Source: Schoenoplectus triqueter (Eukaryota; Streptophyta; Magnoliopsida; Poales; Cyperaceae). Taken from it: a stretch of 27,027 nt of DNA. Made by a program: the position numbers and the translations under genes. This document shows, in pieces, positions 9,561-20,516 of this stretch (position 1 is the first letter of the stretch; every line of letters begins with the position of its first letter). Under the pieces are notes generated by a model. It did not search any database. It saw nothing but the letters and a program-made list of their open reading frames with translations, and was not told the DNA's origin. The stretch spans positions 1-27,027 of the forward strand of contig CAXKVV010001881.1 in assembly GCA_964058805.1 (NCBI GenBank), read 5' to 3'.

Positions 9561-10710
9561 ATGTCCAAAGCGTATAGTACCTAAAGCAGTATAGTCTGTA
9601 TAGAGGACTCGAATTCATTATTATCAGCACTCTAAAAAACTTTAAAAAAATAGTAAAATATTGTTTCCTTAGACACCTACTTAGCCATTGTACATGCATC
9701 ACGGATAGACATCGTCCTTAACGTTGTGTTCCTGAGCTTAAAAAGGAGAATGAGCGGAGAAAAAAAAAAGAGGGAGAGGAGATCAGATTTGCTCCTGAGT
9801 TTCATAATGAAAAGATAAAGGAGGTACAATGAGATTAACACGAATTGCATTCTATTCATTTTCTCAAAAAATTTCATCCCCAATTTTGAAGTTACAATCT
9901 TTAAACCTCTTTCTTTTCATATTCTTCCCTCACATCCATTTTTTTCTCCCTCAAACTGAAGAGCACGACGTAAGGATAGATCAGATTTCTTAATGGTCGA
10001 GCCTAACGGACCTACAAAAGAGCCGGATAAAAATCAGATTTAAAAATAATCTTTAGAGGATCAAATTCAAATGATTTCATTTCTTAGAGGTAATCTCGGT
10101 CTTGAGAGACACGACCCTTATCAGGTTCTTCGGCCTTAAGGCTGGGTATGAAACGGATAATGATCGAATTTGAATGGAATTTTGTTAATTATTTTTTATT
10201 TATTTAACATAACTAAAATACAACAAAAAATATTAAAAAATAAAGTAAATTTAATAACTATAAATGTATAAAAATAATATTTTTAAAATTTTTAAATACA
10301 ATTAGAACACAAAAGTTTGAAAATATTCGAGTTTGAAAAAACTCAAGTACTTAAAAATAATCGAATTTAATAAGAGTCAAACCGGATTTATTAAGGATCG
10401 AATTTAATATGAATTAAAAAGAACTCATTTATTTAAAGCGAGGCCGGCCCTTATAAAAGGATAAGGCTGTGTGGATTAAAAGAGATAAGAGAGTCGAATA
10501 AAGACTGAATTTCTAAATGAGCCAAATGGAACAGGATCAAGGACTCCGTCCGTATGAAATAAACAGACATTTTTCTCATTCGACCATTAATCAATTGTAG
10601 AATTAAATGAAAACGACGCGATAACCAATGGAAAAGAGAAAAAGCAGTGATGATGTTTTTTTCTGGCACCCCAGTAACGCAATGATATGTTCTCCATGAT
10701 AATGCTGGTT
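9561..10710. other. Intergenic DNA, no gene seen
   Basis: Two purine/pyrimidine-rich stretches (about 9745-9790 and 9900-9960) and an A+T-rich block at 10140-10440 are present. The latter repeats ATCGAATTTAAT-like phrases and is bounded by GC-rich GGCCTTAAGG and GAGGCCGGCCC, so it may be a degenerate transposon, but its ends could not be defined. Confidence 0.45.
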
Positions 10711-10729
10711 GGGGGGGGGGGGGGGGGGG
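10711..10729. repeat. Homopolymer G run (19 bases)
   Basis: Nineteen consecutive G residues lie between the preceding intergenic DNA and the 3' flank of the Aux/IAA gene. The exact length is doubtful in any short-read assembly, and a long G run can form a quadruplex. Confidence 0.9.
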
Positions 10730-10943
10730 ATATGACGACTCACGAGTTCCTGTCGCACGATGCAGAGGCAACAATGCACTTTTGTCTAACCATTCTCAAT
10801 ATCAAAAGCAACTGTCTGCCACCACGGATTCTATAATCAAAACAGAAACCCTTCTTGCAGTTTTAAAATACAAACTAAATAACAAGTTTACTCATAAATT
10901 AAGCACAGATTTAGCGACTTTGACGTGGTCTAAGTCTTTCCAT

Positions 10944-10949
10944 TTTATT
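10944..10949 (-). terminator. Candidate poly(A) signal for the Aux/IAA transcript
   Basis: AATAAA on the minus strand lies about 235 bases past the modelled stop codon at 11184, a normal distance for a plant 3' untranslated region. Plant signals are loose, so this is only a candidate. Confidence 0.3.
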
Positions 10950-11183
10950 CTTTTTGAAGTATCAGACGCTGTAATTAGAAAAACGTCACGCGACTCTAAA
11001 GTTAGTTTAGGATAAGACTGATGAAATATATACGCAAGTAAACGTAGCATATTGTAATCAGGGGAGCGTGGCATATAATTTTTCACAAATAACTGAATAA
11101 ACAGTCTCGAGGAAATTTTGCTTGCAAAATACAATCTCTGTTCTTGTCGGCCATGAACATCTGACTGCTGAAATCTCCGTGAA

Positions 11184-13362
11184 TCAAATTGCCACATTGA
11201 CTGAAAATTGAATGAGAAAATTTACTAAAGATGCCAATAATTGTAGCATTAAACCAAGAAATTTAAGAACATTTTAACACAAATCTATTCAACTAATTGC
11301 AAAGAACTAACTTTTGAATAGTGCAGATAGATTATATATTTGAAACTGAAAAGCTTCTAGCATATTGAAGATGTTTCAAATGTGGCATTATTTTTTACTC
11401 CGGTTTCGGTACGATTTAGGACAAATTAACTTAGGTGTTAAAATGAAGATAAGTACTTACGAAGCGTAGTAGCATCAGAATTTCTCATGATTCTCAACCG
11501 CTTAGCCGTCTCCAAAAACATTCTACACGGAAAGAAATATATTAAAAAGGAAGAAACCCCAAAATGGAAGCTTTAGTTAAATCTTCTTCAAAATTTATGC
11601 AGATAATTTTCAAAAAGTAGAACAAAAAATGAGCAAACCTAAACAAATAATAGAATTTACCTCCACGGGACATCTCCAACAAGCAACCAATCACCATCCT
11701 TATCCTTATATGTTAGTACAAACTCAGACGAATTATCTAATAACCATGAGCCCTTTGTATAACCTACATTATTACATATGTTGTCAACTTCCGCCAAACA
11801 ATTAGAATCTTTCGCTACACCAAATTTAATGCATTCATTTCCAGCTAATAACATTTCATAGTTTCCAAATTATCTTTCCTTGACTTAAACAATTGTGCAG
11901 GACAATTTCAAAGCATTTGATTTTGTGAATACACAGAATATATTGATGATCATGCCTGCTCCTTGTTACCCCCAAATAGTTCAGATCACAAACAACTTCT
12001 GTGCAATATTTAAGGGTTTTGGTAGTCAAGAAGATAACATTCCAGTACAATACAGATGGAATAGTTCAGATCACGAACAACTTCTGTGCAATATTTAACA
12101 CAGTTTATTGCACTAAGTGGTCACCAAACTGAGCCAGTCAGTAGTACGACAAACTAATTGGTGCATGTGACATACAATGATACAAATCCTTACACAAAAC
12201 TTCAGAAATACATACAGGTTGTAATAACACAGTGGATTATTGGTAAATGGATTTAGATGAGTTAAACTCAATTTACCAGTAGAGGTGGTGACAGTGCCCC
12301 AAAACATGAGCTCAAGAGAAATTGCTAGGCTCTCATAAGAATCATGAAAGTTCAAATCAACTTTTCTCCCAATCGGATCCCCATCCATGTTGACTTTGAC
12401 AAAGAGACACCTGCTACCGAGTCCGATTTTCTCCTGGTCATCAGTGAGACTCCGGCCATTCAAGCAGCCCATGCTGCTGCCTTTCTGCTTGCCCTTTTTT
12501 GGTGTGTCATTGGTGCGGTCTGCCTTGGAAAGATTGAAGAGGCTATTCATCCGAAATGATCTTATCGGTGGCCATCCTACCACAGCCTGGCTGCTAAAAT
12601 AAAAGAACACATTAATTTGAAGAGCAAAGTTTTCAGTACACTACTTTTCGACAAAACAGCAAATAATTTGGTCGTCTGAGCAACGAAAGGTAAGTAGGAA
12701 ATGTTCACATAGCTTATTAACTGACATATATTGATTATAACCAAGTTTTATTTTGTATCCAAGTTATTTTTATTTTAGGTAACCTCAACGATAATATCAT
12801 ATCATAAGCAATTAAACATCCAACAACAAAAAAGGTTGTAGCAAATACATTAACTTGTCTATAAGAATAAAATCGTCAACTATATTAAATGCACAGGTTG
12901 ATTAAAAAGAATAATAACAAGATAATGGAACATATGAAAAACTTCTATTTATTTGCAAACACAGATTGTTGCAAATAGATAACCAAAGGAAAAAATAAAG
13001 AACAAACAACAAGATACGAATTTACTACGGAAATAGGGAACTGACCCAGACGGGTTTGCGGACCCACTACCGGTCTCGGGGGGAGTGGATCCTACTACCA
13101 CGTCCGTACCCGAATCCGCATCCACGGCCCGTACGGAGGAAGAGGACACGGAGGATGACCGAGACGGAGTCGGAGACGGAGAAGCACGTGAGGCACGTGA
13201 GCGACTAGCGATTGAGGCAGGGAAGTCCTTTGCTGTCAGTATCCTGCACGCTGGGCCCCGTCTGGCAGGTGCGGCGTTGCGGTTGTTGTTCTTGTTTGCT
13301 CCCAAGCTCAGTCCCAGCTCCACGCCTCTCTCTTCCACGTCATCATCGGAGGCTCCTCTCAT
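11184..13362 (-). CDS. Aux/IAA auxin-responsive co-repressor (five coding exons)
   Basis: Aux/IAA proteins are nuclear co-repressors of auxin response factors; auxin bridges them to TIR1/AFB F-box proteins and they are degraded. Modelled coding exons are 13362-13046, 12593-12277, 11844-11661, 11522-11461 and 11200-11184. All junctions are GT-AG and in phase, giving 298 residues. Domain I is the EAR motif LGLSL (16-20). Domain II is the degron VVGWPPIRS (110-118). Domain III begins FVKVNMDG (170-177) with the invariant PB1 Lys172 and RK 182-183. Domain IV contains SSEFVLTY, the acidic DKDGD (259-263) and LVGDVPWR (266-273), then RLRIM. A basic PKKGKQK (137-143) may add nuclear targeting. The start was chosen because the EAR motif follows at the usual distance; an upstream in-frame ATG at 13521 would add an unrelated leader. 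[11 protein letters not shown] resembles the IAA10/11/12/13 group. The final exon gives only LNVAI after the split codon, a short tail; an alternative acceptor is discussed separately. Confidence 0.9.
11975..12098. repeat. 39-bp direct repeat within Aux/IAA intron 2
   Basis: Copies at 11975-12013 and 12060-12098 match at 38 of 39 positions (AATAGTTCAGATCAC, then one difference, then AACAACTTCTGTGC and ATATTTAA), with an 85-bp period. They lie in the 432-bp intron between the exons for domains III and IV and most likely reflect a recent local duplication. Confidence 0.9.
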
Positions 13363-13735
13363 GTCTCCTTCGCTCTCTTTCTTTCTAGATTTCGCAGCCA
13401 GGTGAAAGAGGCCGGTTGGTTGGAACTCGGAACTTGGAACCCTTGCAAGTGGAGTGGAAGTACCGTGGAACCGAAGAAGGGAGAATCGAGAAGAAAAGAT
13501 GGAAAGAGGTAAACTGATCACCTTTTGAAGCGGATATCTTTATGTTTGAGGCTGCTCTCGGTGTTGCATCTAACAACTCCATACACCATACTCTACCCTT
13601 GTTTTCACAAACAAATAATAATAATAATAATAGTGAAACTCAGATTTTTCATCCAATTAATTTTCTCATATGTTTCACTCCTATTACGTTACTCGATTTC
13701 CAACTCCTCTATAAAAAATAAATAAAATTTATTCC
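13363..13735 (-). promoter_or_regulatory. Aux/IAA 5' leader and proximal promoter
   Basis: Upstream of the start at 13362 the minus strand has a CT-rich tract (about 13450-13510, with TTTCTTCTCG and CTCCCTTCTTC), typical of plant leaders and of the pyrimidine patch near start sites. An ATA microsatellite at 13617-13634 and an AT-rich block at 13700-13740 lie further out. I see no well-placed canonical TATA box. GAGACA at 13362-13367 overlaps the start codon and so is not counted as an auxin response element. Confidence 0.4.
13617..13634. repeat. (ATA)n microsatellite upstream of the Aux/IAA gene
   Basis: About six trinucleotide units lie roughly 260 bases upstream of the Aux/IAA start codon and are likely length-variable. 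Confidence 0.85.
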
Positions 13736-14160
13736 ACAATATTTTTTGAAACCGTTGTATCTTGGTGTTGGATCATACTGCATAAAAAGTGCAAGAGAAG
13801 TAATATTATGCTTCACAAAAAAGAGGAGGGAGAAGGAAAAAAAAAAAGGTAAAATGAGTGATTAAGAGAGTGAGTGAGTAAAATTTTATATAAAGCAAAT
13901 AAATTTATTTAGATAAATAAAATATTAATGGATCACTCTTTTCTTCACTTTTTTTCCCTACTCTAACTTTGTGTGGAACACAGTACAAAGAGTGGAAGGA
14001 AGGGAAATCAACATGCAGAATGTTATTATAATTTATATTTTATTTTGTTAATCTTCATTGCACTCTAATTTGAAGATTAATAAAACATAAATTATTAATT
14101 TCTTAACAAAACATACGCATATTAAAGTTGTATATGTACTGCACCGAATGATCTACATTA
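13736..14160. other. AT-rich intergenic DNA, possible decayed MITE
   Basis: No gene is seen. A weak inverted similarity (CACAAA...AGAG.AGGGA near 13813 against its complement near 13975) suggests an old short element, but the ends are too diverged to define it. Confidence 0.35.

Positions 14161-14198
<38 letters not shown>
14161..14198. repeat. Compound (AT)n(GT)n microsatellite
   Basis: Eight AT units run directly into about eleven GT units, a common compound simple repeat in plant genomes. Confidence 0.95.
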
Positions 14199-14281
14199 TT
14201 ATGATCTTTGAATTATTAATGTCATTATGAGCTTCAGTGGCATGTTGAGCCTTGTTAATATCGTCAATTAGCTTGTCTAGT

Positions 14282-14660
14282 TAGGGGTGTCAATAAATCG
14301 GGTCGGTAGCTCATCATTATTTTATTATTTTTTTAAGCTCATTCGTTTAAAATCAGGTCACATTTTCTTCGACTCAGTCCGATATATTATTTATTATTTA
14401 TTATTTATATATTTTAAACAACTTAATATCAATTATAATTAGTTAATCTTAACTAGTGTATATAAGATTTAATTAATATTAAATCACATAATAAAACTAA
14501 AAAAGTACAAATCAACGAGTTAGATGGGGTCGACTCGTACTGAACACAATTTGAGATGGATCAAAAAAATCTTGACTCATACGGTTATACTCAACTTATT
14601 TATTCATGAATCATTTTAGATCATATTAGATCGGATCAAAAATTAACATTTCTAATCCTA
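14282..14660. mobile_element. Degenerate hAT-like element of the TAGGGGTGTCAAT type
   Basis: The left end reads TAGGGGTGTCAATAAATCGG. The right end, read inward, is TAGGATTAGA followed by AATGTTAATTTTTGATCC, which matches with gaps. The left end resembles the TAGGAGTGTCAATG end of the element at 1930-2498. Internal sequence repeats phrases such as TCGGATC and GACTC. No clear 8-bp target duplication was found (TAGT is the only shared flank), so boundaries are approximate. No coding capacity is seen. Confidence 0.5.
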
Positions 14661-15648
14661 ATAGTTATTTTGTTCTCTATATAAATGAGCTAAAAGATCT
14701 TCAAATGAGATCCAATTATCATATTGAATATCAATGCCGATATAATGATCATATGAAAATTAATAATTAAAATTCAATAGCGTAATAATCTCATAATTTT
14801 ATGGGATCTAAATATCAATTCTCTTAAAAAAATAATTTTGTATAATCAGAAATATCATATGAATACATATAATTTGAGAAAACAATGGAGGAAATTGTCA
14901 TTATCTAGACCTATATACCCCCGTGCCCAATATTTTCTTAACATATACACAGAAAAATAGTAATTTTATTTCTTCAGTTTCTTTTCTGTATTAAATTTCA
15001 ATATATTTTCACTGAATATTGTGGAGTTATCTTCAATCGTTCTAAAGGTTGTGCCCAAGTATTAATGAATCCAAATTTTCTAGTTGGTGATTCCAAATCA
15101 CCTATGTAGTGATTTCAAATTATTTATTTCATTTCATTTTGAAGCTAGCTATCCTAATTAAATTTAAAATTTTCCAGCATGCTTTCATGATCAACACTTT
15201 CTAATTAATTACATGGACCATTAAGTTTTTAGCATTTTATGGAAACAAATCAATAATTAATTTGGCCAATGTAAATTTTACATTTGTGAATTGTTTTTTA
15301 TAATATAATTCTAGTGTTAAAATCATGGCCAAATTATCAAAGAATTCATCTTGTGAGCGAGAAATCTTTTGACCTCTTTTTTTTTTCTGAATAATTCAAC
15401 TATTTGACATGCCACGTCCACTAATTTGCCTGGAGAAAAAACAACACATGCTTTTTGACTGGAATTGTGAAGTGTGTTATCCTTGTGTTTCTTTTTTGTT
15501 GATCTTCGTACTTTAAATGCATGTCAAGTCCGTGGTTCGTTATCTCTCTAATTTGTGTAGAAATTACGTTTAACGTTTTATTTGATCCACTTTTGATTAT
15601 ATTTAAAAAAAGAAGCCATTATTAGATTTCAAGTTGCATACCCTTATT
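14661..15648. other. AT-rich intergenic DNA, no feature seen
   Basis: No coding segment, RNA gene or defined transposon end was found on either strand. Confidence 0.5.
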
Positions 15649-16037
15649 ATGCCCGACTGGGGCGGACCTAGTGTTTGTCAGGTGTCAGTTGACTCGCGCG
15701 GATTTTGAAAAATAGTGTTTTTAGGTTAATATTTTGTTAATTTGACTTCTGGATTATCTGATTATTTTTCGTTAAGAAAAAATATTTAATATTGCGGATA
15801 ATGAAAAGAATTATGTAAAAATTTTAAAATATGAAGTTTTGTAGGGAAATTTTTTCTTTATTACTATGATTATTTATTATTTTAACTTTTATTTTTTATT
15901 ATTTTTAATATATAAAAGATAATATTTTAATATTTTTATTTAGTACTGAATAGTTAATGAATTTAAATCTGATAAACTACTGAATCCGATTACTGACCTC
16001 TCCTGATCAAAATCCTGCATCCTCCCTTGATACCCGA
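15649..16037. mobile_element. hAT-type MITE (family H, copy 2), inverted relative to copy 1
   Basis: The element is 15657-16029 (373 bp), flanked by ATGCCCGA (15649-15656) and ATACCCGA (16030-16037), an 8-bp duplication with one transition. The ends are CTGGGGCGGA on the left and CAAGGGAGGATGC read inward from the right, variants of the copy-1 ends. Shared internal blocks with the 9129-9552 element in reverse orientation include GGATTTTGAAAAATA near the left end and TTAATGAATTTAAATC with GATAAAC near the right. It has no transposase. Confidence 0.85.
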
Positions 16038-16492
16038 TGTTAGATATAAATATTTTTCCAGAAATATATATTATAAAATTTAAGTTAAAATTATTTACTT
16101 TCAAATTTTATTTATACCTCACATTGGAATTATATATAAGGCGAACAATATTTTTTCTATCATTAATTTTTTGTTAGAAAAATCATTAACATTACTAAAT
16201 TCTGTATATTATTATTATCAAAATTTATAATTTTTATTTCGCTTTCTGAAGTATTGTATTTTAATAAGTTGTATTATAATTATTGCCCGATAATATCTAT
16301 ATTATATTTGAATCATAAATTTCATCATCGTGTTTTATTTTAATATATTCATTATAATCTTATATTTACTTCATCTACAATTAAAATATAATCACAATAC
16401 TCTAAAACACATACGTTGTGCGTGCATTATAAATTACTATTTATCGGAGTATCAATTTATGACGGAATGAATAATTTCTAAATTAATTACAA
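16038..16492. other. AT-rich intergenic DNA, no feature seen
   Basis: Long A/T runs dominate; nothing resembling an exon, RNA gene or element end was found. Confidence 0.5.
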
Positions 16493-16791
16493 GAGTTTAT
16501 GGTGTTTTCTGAAGTACAAAATTTTTCGTGCCTCATGTCCGTTTCTCAATTTGAAGGTCCAAATATTTTTTTACTTTTTAGATTAGTGAAAAATTATTAG
16601 TATTGGATAGTACAAAAATTGTTATATCAATAAATTTTGTATTCATTTAAAAATAATAAAAAATATAAATTTAATCTCAAAAAAATATTTCGATATAAAG
16701 ATCATGTTCAACGATTGAATCAAATGTTTGAACTTTCAAATCTAAAATACGAACACTGAAAATTTTATACTTCACAAAACACCATAACCTC
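16493..16791. mobile_element. MITE with 33-bp terminal inverted repeats
   Basis: The ends match over 33 bases with three differences: GAG(T/G)TTATGGTGTTTT at the outer end, then TGAAGTA and AAAATTTT. Weaker inverted similarity continues inward. The 299-bp length and lack of coding capacity fit a MITE. The flanks do not give an unambiguous target duplication, so the superfamily is undecided. Confidence 0.75.
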
Positions 16792-16849
16792 ACTCTTAAC
16801 TATAATATATGAAATATAATCTCTATTATGAGTGTTTGGAGGGATAATG

Positions 16850-17220
16850 GTGTAAGAGTAGAGCTGCAAATAAGTCGAGTTTAGCTCAAACTTGGCTTAT
16901 AAAAATTAGAATCAAGTCGAGCTAAGTTCGTGATACGCTTCGAGTTGAAAAATCTAGTATAAAGTTGGCTCGTTACTATTTGAGCTAGCTCGTGAACTGG
17001 CTCATGAGCCAATGCATATATGTTGGCTAGATTTGAAATTTAGATTTAGTACATCTACAAACTATAAAATTTGTACATCTACAAGACTAATATATGAGTT
17101 GGTACAAAATTAATATATTAATAAAATATATTTTTAATGACATATTTATTGTACTGGTATGAGCAGATGGATCAATAAAAACTATCGAGTTAAATATACG
17201 AGTTAATTTATTAGCGTGTA
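16850..17220. mobile_element. Probable degenerate transposon with GAGCT-rich end
   Basis: The segment starts near AGAGCTGCAAATAAGTCGAG and is dense in GAGCT/AGCTC and TCGAG motifs up to about 17010, a composition seen in plant hAT-like non-autonomous elements whose ends read GGTGCAAACGAGTCGAGC. The right end cannot be placed, and no duplication was found. Confidence 0.35.
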
Positions 17221-17279
17221 AAATAAATCCTTTTAAGATAATGAAAAATAACGAAAGATAAATTATATAGGAAAGAAAA

Positions 17280-18010
17280 ATTCATTCGCTACCCGCCCAT
17301 GTAAAGAATCATGGTCCCCGAGCAAATTAAAGTTTCCAAACCAAGAGATAGCTTTTTACTGAGCAGTGAGTTCTGGGATGCGTGCACTTATCTGCATGAA
17401 CTCGGTTCACGTCAATATATAAGCGTGTAACCACAATTCAGGAATATCTTTTGTCCCCACAAAAATTTCTCAAATTTTTCAACAACTACAGAAGGTATAA
17501 ATAATTGCTCCGGGTGTGGGAACAAAATCCCATGTACTGTATGCCATCTGCTATTCTACAGTTTGAAATAATTATACGACTGAGAGGTCTCAGCCTCTCA
17601 GGTCTCCTTGATAAATTCGCCGATTTGGATTTAGACCCACCCACACCCACCCAAGCACCCACTCGTCTGAGGGCCTGAAGGGAAACAAGTGGGCCAGTGC
17701 TACTGCTCACCAGAGCACTAGACTACTAGTTACATCTGTAGGGCAAGCAGGCGCATTTATGGCTGAGCTTGCAAAATGGGAAATCAGGAGGAACTGATAA
17801 ATGATGGCTGGTACTCTCGTGTGTGGTTAGAAGGGATCAAGAGGCCCCATGTCGTTCAGATTTGTTCAATTTTGGATCTCGCACCCCAGAAAATTACCTA
17901 CTTTTACTTCGCTACCGGCCACTGGCCAGGTTTCATATGTGCTTATGCGGGCACTGCACGATATCGTTCGTAAAATATTCGAGACTCTTTGAGTAGATCC
18001 TGGAGAACAA
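17280..18010. other. Less AT-rich segment without identifiable gene
   Basis: Base composition is clearly less A+T-rich than in the flanks. It includes a CCCACCCACACCCACCC tract at about 17636-17653, and a possible TATA box (TATATAA at about 17415-17421) lies upstream of it. Short frames at 17486-17710 (minus) and 17776-17973 (plus) show no recognisable domain. It could be a non-coding transcript, a first exon or promoter of a gene outside my recognition, or an old insertion. Confidence 0.3.
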
Positions 18011-19787
18011 TGAAAGGTGATTTTTTTTTTGGGGGGGTTAATAATAAACACTTAACAGTGAAGGTGAATTTTGAAGGAAATTTCCAAAGCACCCTGATTA
18101 TTGGCCTTTTACTTTTTTGATTCTTTTTCCTCGGGAGCAATGATGTTGGAACTATACTGTGCAGTGTGCACTATGCAGCCTTGTAGGTTGTGGATCGGTA
18201 TTAATTACTAGTATCTATATACAATACACGATTTAGAGAAAGGGAAGAACCAGAATTAGAGGATAGGACGTAGAAGAGGACTGAGGATTGGGGACATCAA
18301 AAATCTTAATTTTTTTGTTATTAAAATCATTCAAAAATTACTCAATTTTATTGAATTTTGAGGAACTCAGTAGGTCAGGTGAAAAAAAAAATCTTATTTT
18401 GGCAGAAATGACGAAAAACTAATTTGTAAAAGCTTGTCGAAATTCTTTAGGACAGGAAAATGACATGCCAACCGAAAATGGGGGTATGCCTGAACTACTA
18501 GCAACACTGGTTCAGTTACTTTTTCTGAAAACTTGCTCAGCAGATAATTCTTTGTTCCGTATTTTTTTTTGTTTTATTTTTTTCACACCTTTAATGATTG
18601 GGTATGGAATTCTTATCTTTATTCATTGGAGTTTGCATGAATTTCAAATGTAAATGAACCCAAGCAGTTTCAGTCTCTTTGGGCTTCTTCGCATTTTGGG
18701 TCTCTCGGTGGTACAAGAGGGCTAGATGTAGAGGTACTGCTCGTTTGGGTCAACTGCTATTCTGGCAATTCCGACCCGTAATTTGTGTGCACCGAGTTTT
18801 GCTACAAGAATGAATGAACATATATAAGTCCCATATGTAAGAAATAATTATTTCCAAGCGAAGGCGCATAATATAGGACTTATTAGAAAACTGATATGAA
18901 TGCCATTTTTATGCTTGGTTATTAACAACGACAACCAATATATTCAATGAATTATTTTAACTTGCATAATGTATTTTATTGGATTCAGGAATCACTAACT
19001 AATTATGACCTCCCTTAGATGGATCTTATTATTTTGTTATTTCTAGAGAAATTATTTATGTATGAACGAAATATTTTATTAATTAGTTTCATTTGTTGAA
19101 TTCACATTCTTGATTATGTATTAATTGTAAAAGATTGCAGTGGATAGATTTCCAGTCACTTTAATAAGTAATCTTAATTTATACATCGTATTATTATAAG
19201 AAAACTGAGTTCTATTTCTTTTTATCACCAGCTATTTCTTAATTTTCATTGCAGTATATTTAGTTCAAAATAAAAGTTTCGGCATTCAACTTTTGTCAAG
19301 GAAATGATTCATTAATTTTAAGCACAAAGTATTAGATATGATTATATGAATGCTGATTTTTTCTAGTATTTTACATATATGTTGTTAACAATTAATAAAA
19401 ATGAAAAAAATAAAAAATTACAATACCTTATGAAATACAAATACAAGCATTATTTGAAATATTTTAATTAACCATGTACGTTTGCGGGTTTGTGGATGTA
19501 GTTGTGCTCGCTTTAGATAATGTGTGCAGTATTAGATTTTGAACTTTGGGCATTTATATTTTCTGAGTGATTATAATCACATAAGAGTATCGAACTCTTC
19601 TATAACGAGTCATAACAAAAAAAAAAGTTTAGAAGGACCATGAATTAAAAGAAGTAACCATTCTCATGAAAATGCATCACAAATAATCTGAGAATAAATG
19701 AATTTAAGTAATTAATATTAAACTTCATCAATCTTTCATCAAGAGCTAACGCAAGAAGAAAGAAAAACTCTAATCATCCTTGATTTT
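18011..19787. other. AT-rich intergenic DNA, no gene seen
   Basis: Nothing coding or structural could be supported. A 7-bp inverted pair, CTCGGTG (18704) and CACCGAG (18790), was noted but is too short to call. Confidence 0.5.
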
Positions 19788-20516
19788 TCAAAGACAGAGT
19801 GTTAGATCATGTTCATCATTAACTCCATTCTTGTCATCTTCACTATGATTACTGACATTTTCACTGACATGCTTTGGGGTGATCGCATTTGAGGGCACAA
19901 TGCTAATATTTTCCTTGATTTTTTCATTTCCTCCATTAGAGGAGCTCGAGGAATATATATTAACTTGACTGTTTGTAGCTCTCATGTGATGTTTTTCAGC
20001 AGCAAAGAAATCATACATTCGAGGTTCTGCATATGTTTTTACTTGTTGTACTGCCAACTGCAAGCGATACATAGGGTATCCGAACGTGGGTTGAAAGGGA
20101 TTGGTGGAGGGATATCTGAAGCCATTGTAGGGAATGACATTCTGGTAAAAGTGATTTTGAGGATGTGTATAAGGATGGAAATAAGACACTGAACGAGTTG
20201 GTAAATAAGTTGGTCTTCTACAATAGTAATGTGAATGGCGAGGCATTTGATCATTTCCATTATTAGATGCATGAGTACGTATGGTTGGAGGCAACAAAAT
20301 GGGCTGCATTTGAGGTGTAGCATGCATATTATTGATGTTAGGAATGTGAGTACGTGCAGTTGGCGAGGACGATTGTGCTTCTCTTGCCCTCATCACAACA
20401 ATATCTCTTTCATCCTTGTGGCTATTTTGATGGCCGCCCAATGCTTGATAGCTGAAAAAGACTTTGTCACAATAATTACAAGGATATCTTTCTTGATTTT
20501 CACCAGATCTTTCCAT
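19788..20516 (-). CDS. Single C2H2 (QALGGH) zinc-finger protein with C-terminal EAR motif
   Basis: This is a predicted plant-specific DNA-binding transcriptional repressor acting in the nucleus. The 242-residue frame is intronless, as is usual for the family. One zinc finger lies near the N-terminus, Cys13-x2-Cys16-x12-His29-x3-His33, and contains the diagnostic QALGGH (24-29). A basic KDER stretch follows. The middle is rich in His, Tyr, Pro and Asn and looks unstructured. A block EPRMYDFFA lies just past the middle. The last six residues are DLTLCL, an LxLxL (EAR) motif that recruits TOPLESS-type co-repressors. The architecture (one N-terminal finger plus a C-terminal EAR) matches the KNUCKLES / SUPERMAN / ZFP1-like class, but I cannot assign an orthologue. 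A truncated paralogue lies about 2.3 kb away on the same strand. The start is the first Met before the finger. Confidence 0.9.
   Translation of the reverse strand: MERSGENQERYPCNYCDKVFFSYQALGGHQNSHKDERDIVVMRAREAQSSSPTARTHIPNINNMHATPQMQPILLPPTIRTHASNNGNDQMPRHSHYYCRRPTYLPTRSVSYFHPYTHPQNHFYQNVIPYNGFRYPSTNPFQPTFGYPMYRLQLAVQQVKTYAEPRMYDFFAAEKHHMRATNSQVNIYSSSSSNGGNEKIKENISIVPSNAITPKHVSENVSNHSEDDKNGVNDEHDLTLCL

Noticed and set aside
12344..12602. Plus-strand frames overlapping Aux/IAA exon 2
   Set aside because: They are antisense shadows of a conserved coding exon.
13362..13367. TGTCTC auxin response element next to the Aux/IAA gene
   Set aside because: It overlaps the start codon, so it is coding/leader sequence rather than a promoter site.
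13085..13405. 106-codon plus-strand frame
   Set aside because: It is the antisense shadow of Aux/IAA exon 1, whose GC-rich composition keeps other frames open.
13363..13521. Upstream in-frame extension of the Aux/IAA first exon from the ATG at 13521
   Set aside because: The extra 53 residues are not Aux/IAA-like, and the CT-rich DNA there looks like a 5' leader; the ATG at 13362 puts the EAR motif at the usual place.
13813..13975. Possible MITE with CACAAA...AGGGA inverted ends
   Set aside because: The match is broken by several gaps in purine-rich DNA and no flanking duplication is seen.
18704..18796. 93-bp hairpin with CTCGGTG/CACCGAG ends, considered as a microRNA precursor
   Set aside because: Only seven end bases pair well; the interior lacks the extended pairing a plant microRNA precursor needs.
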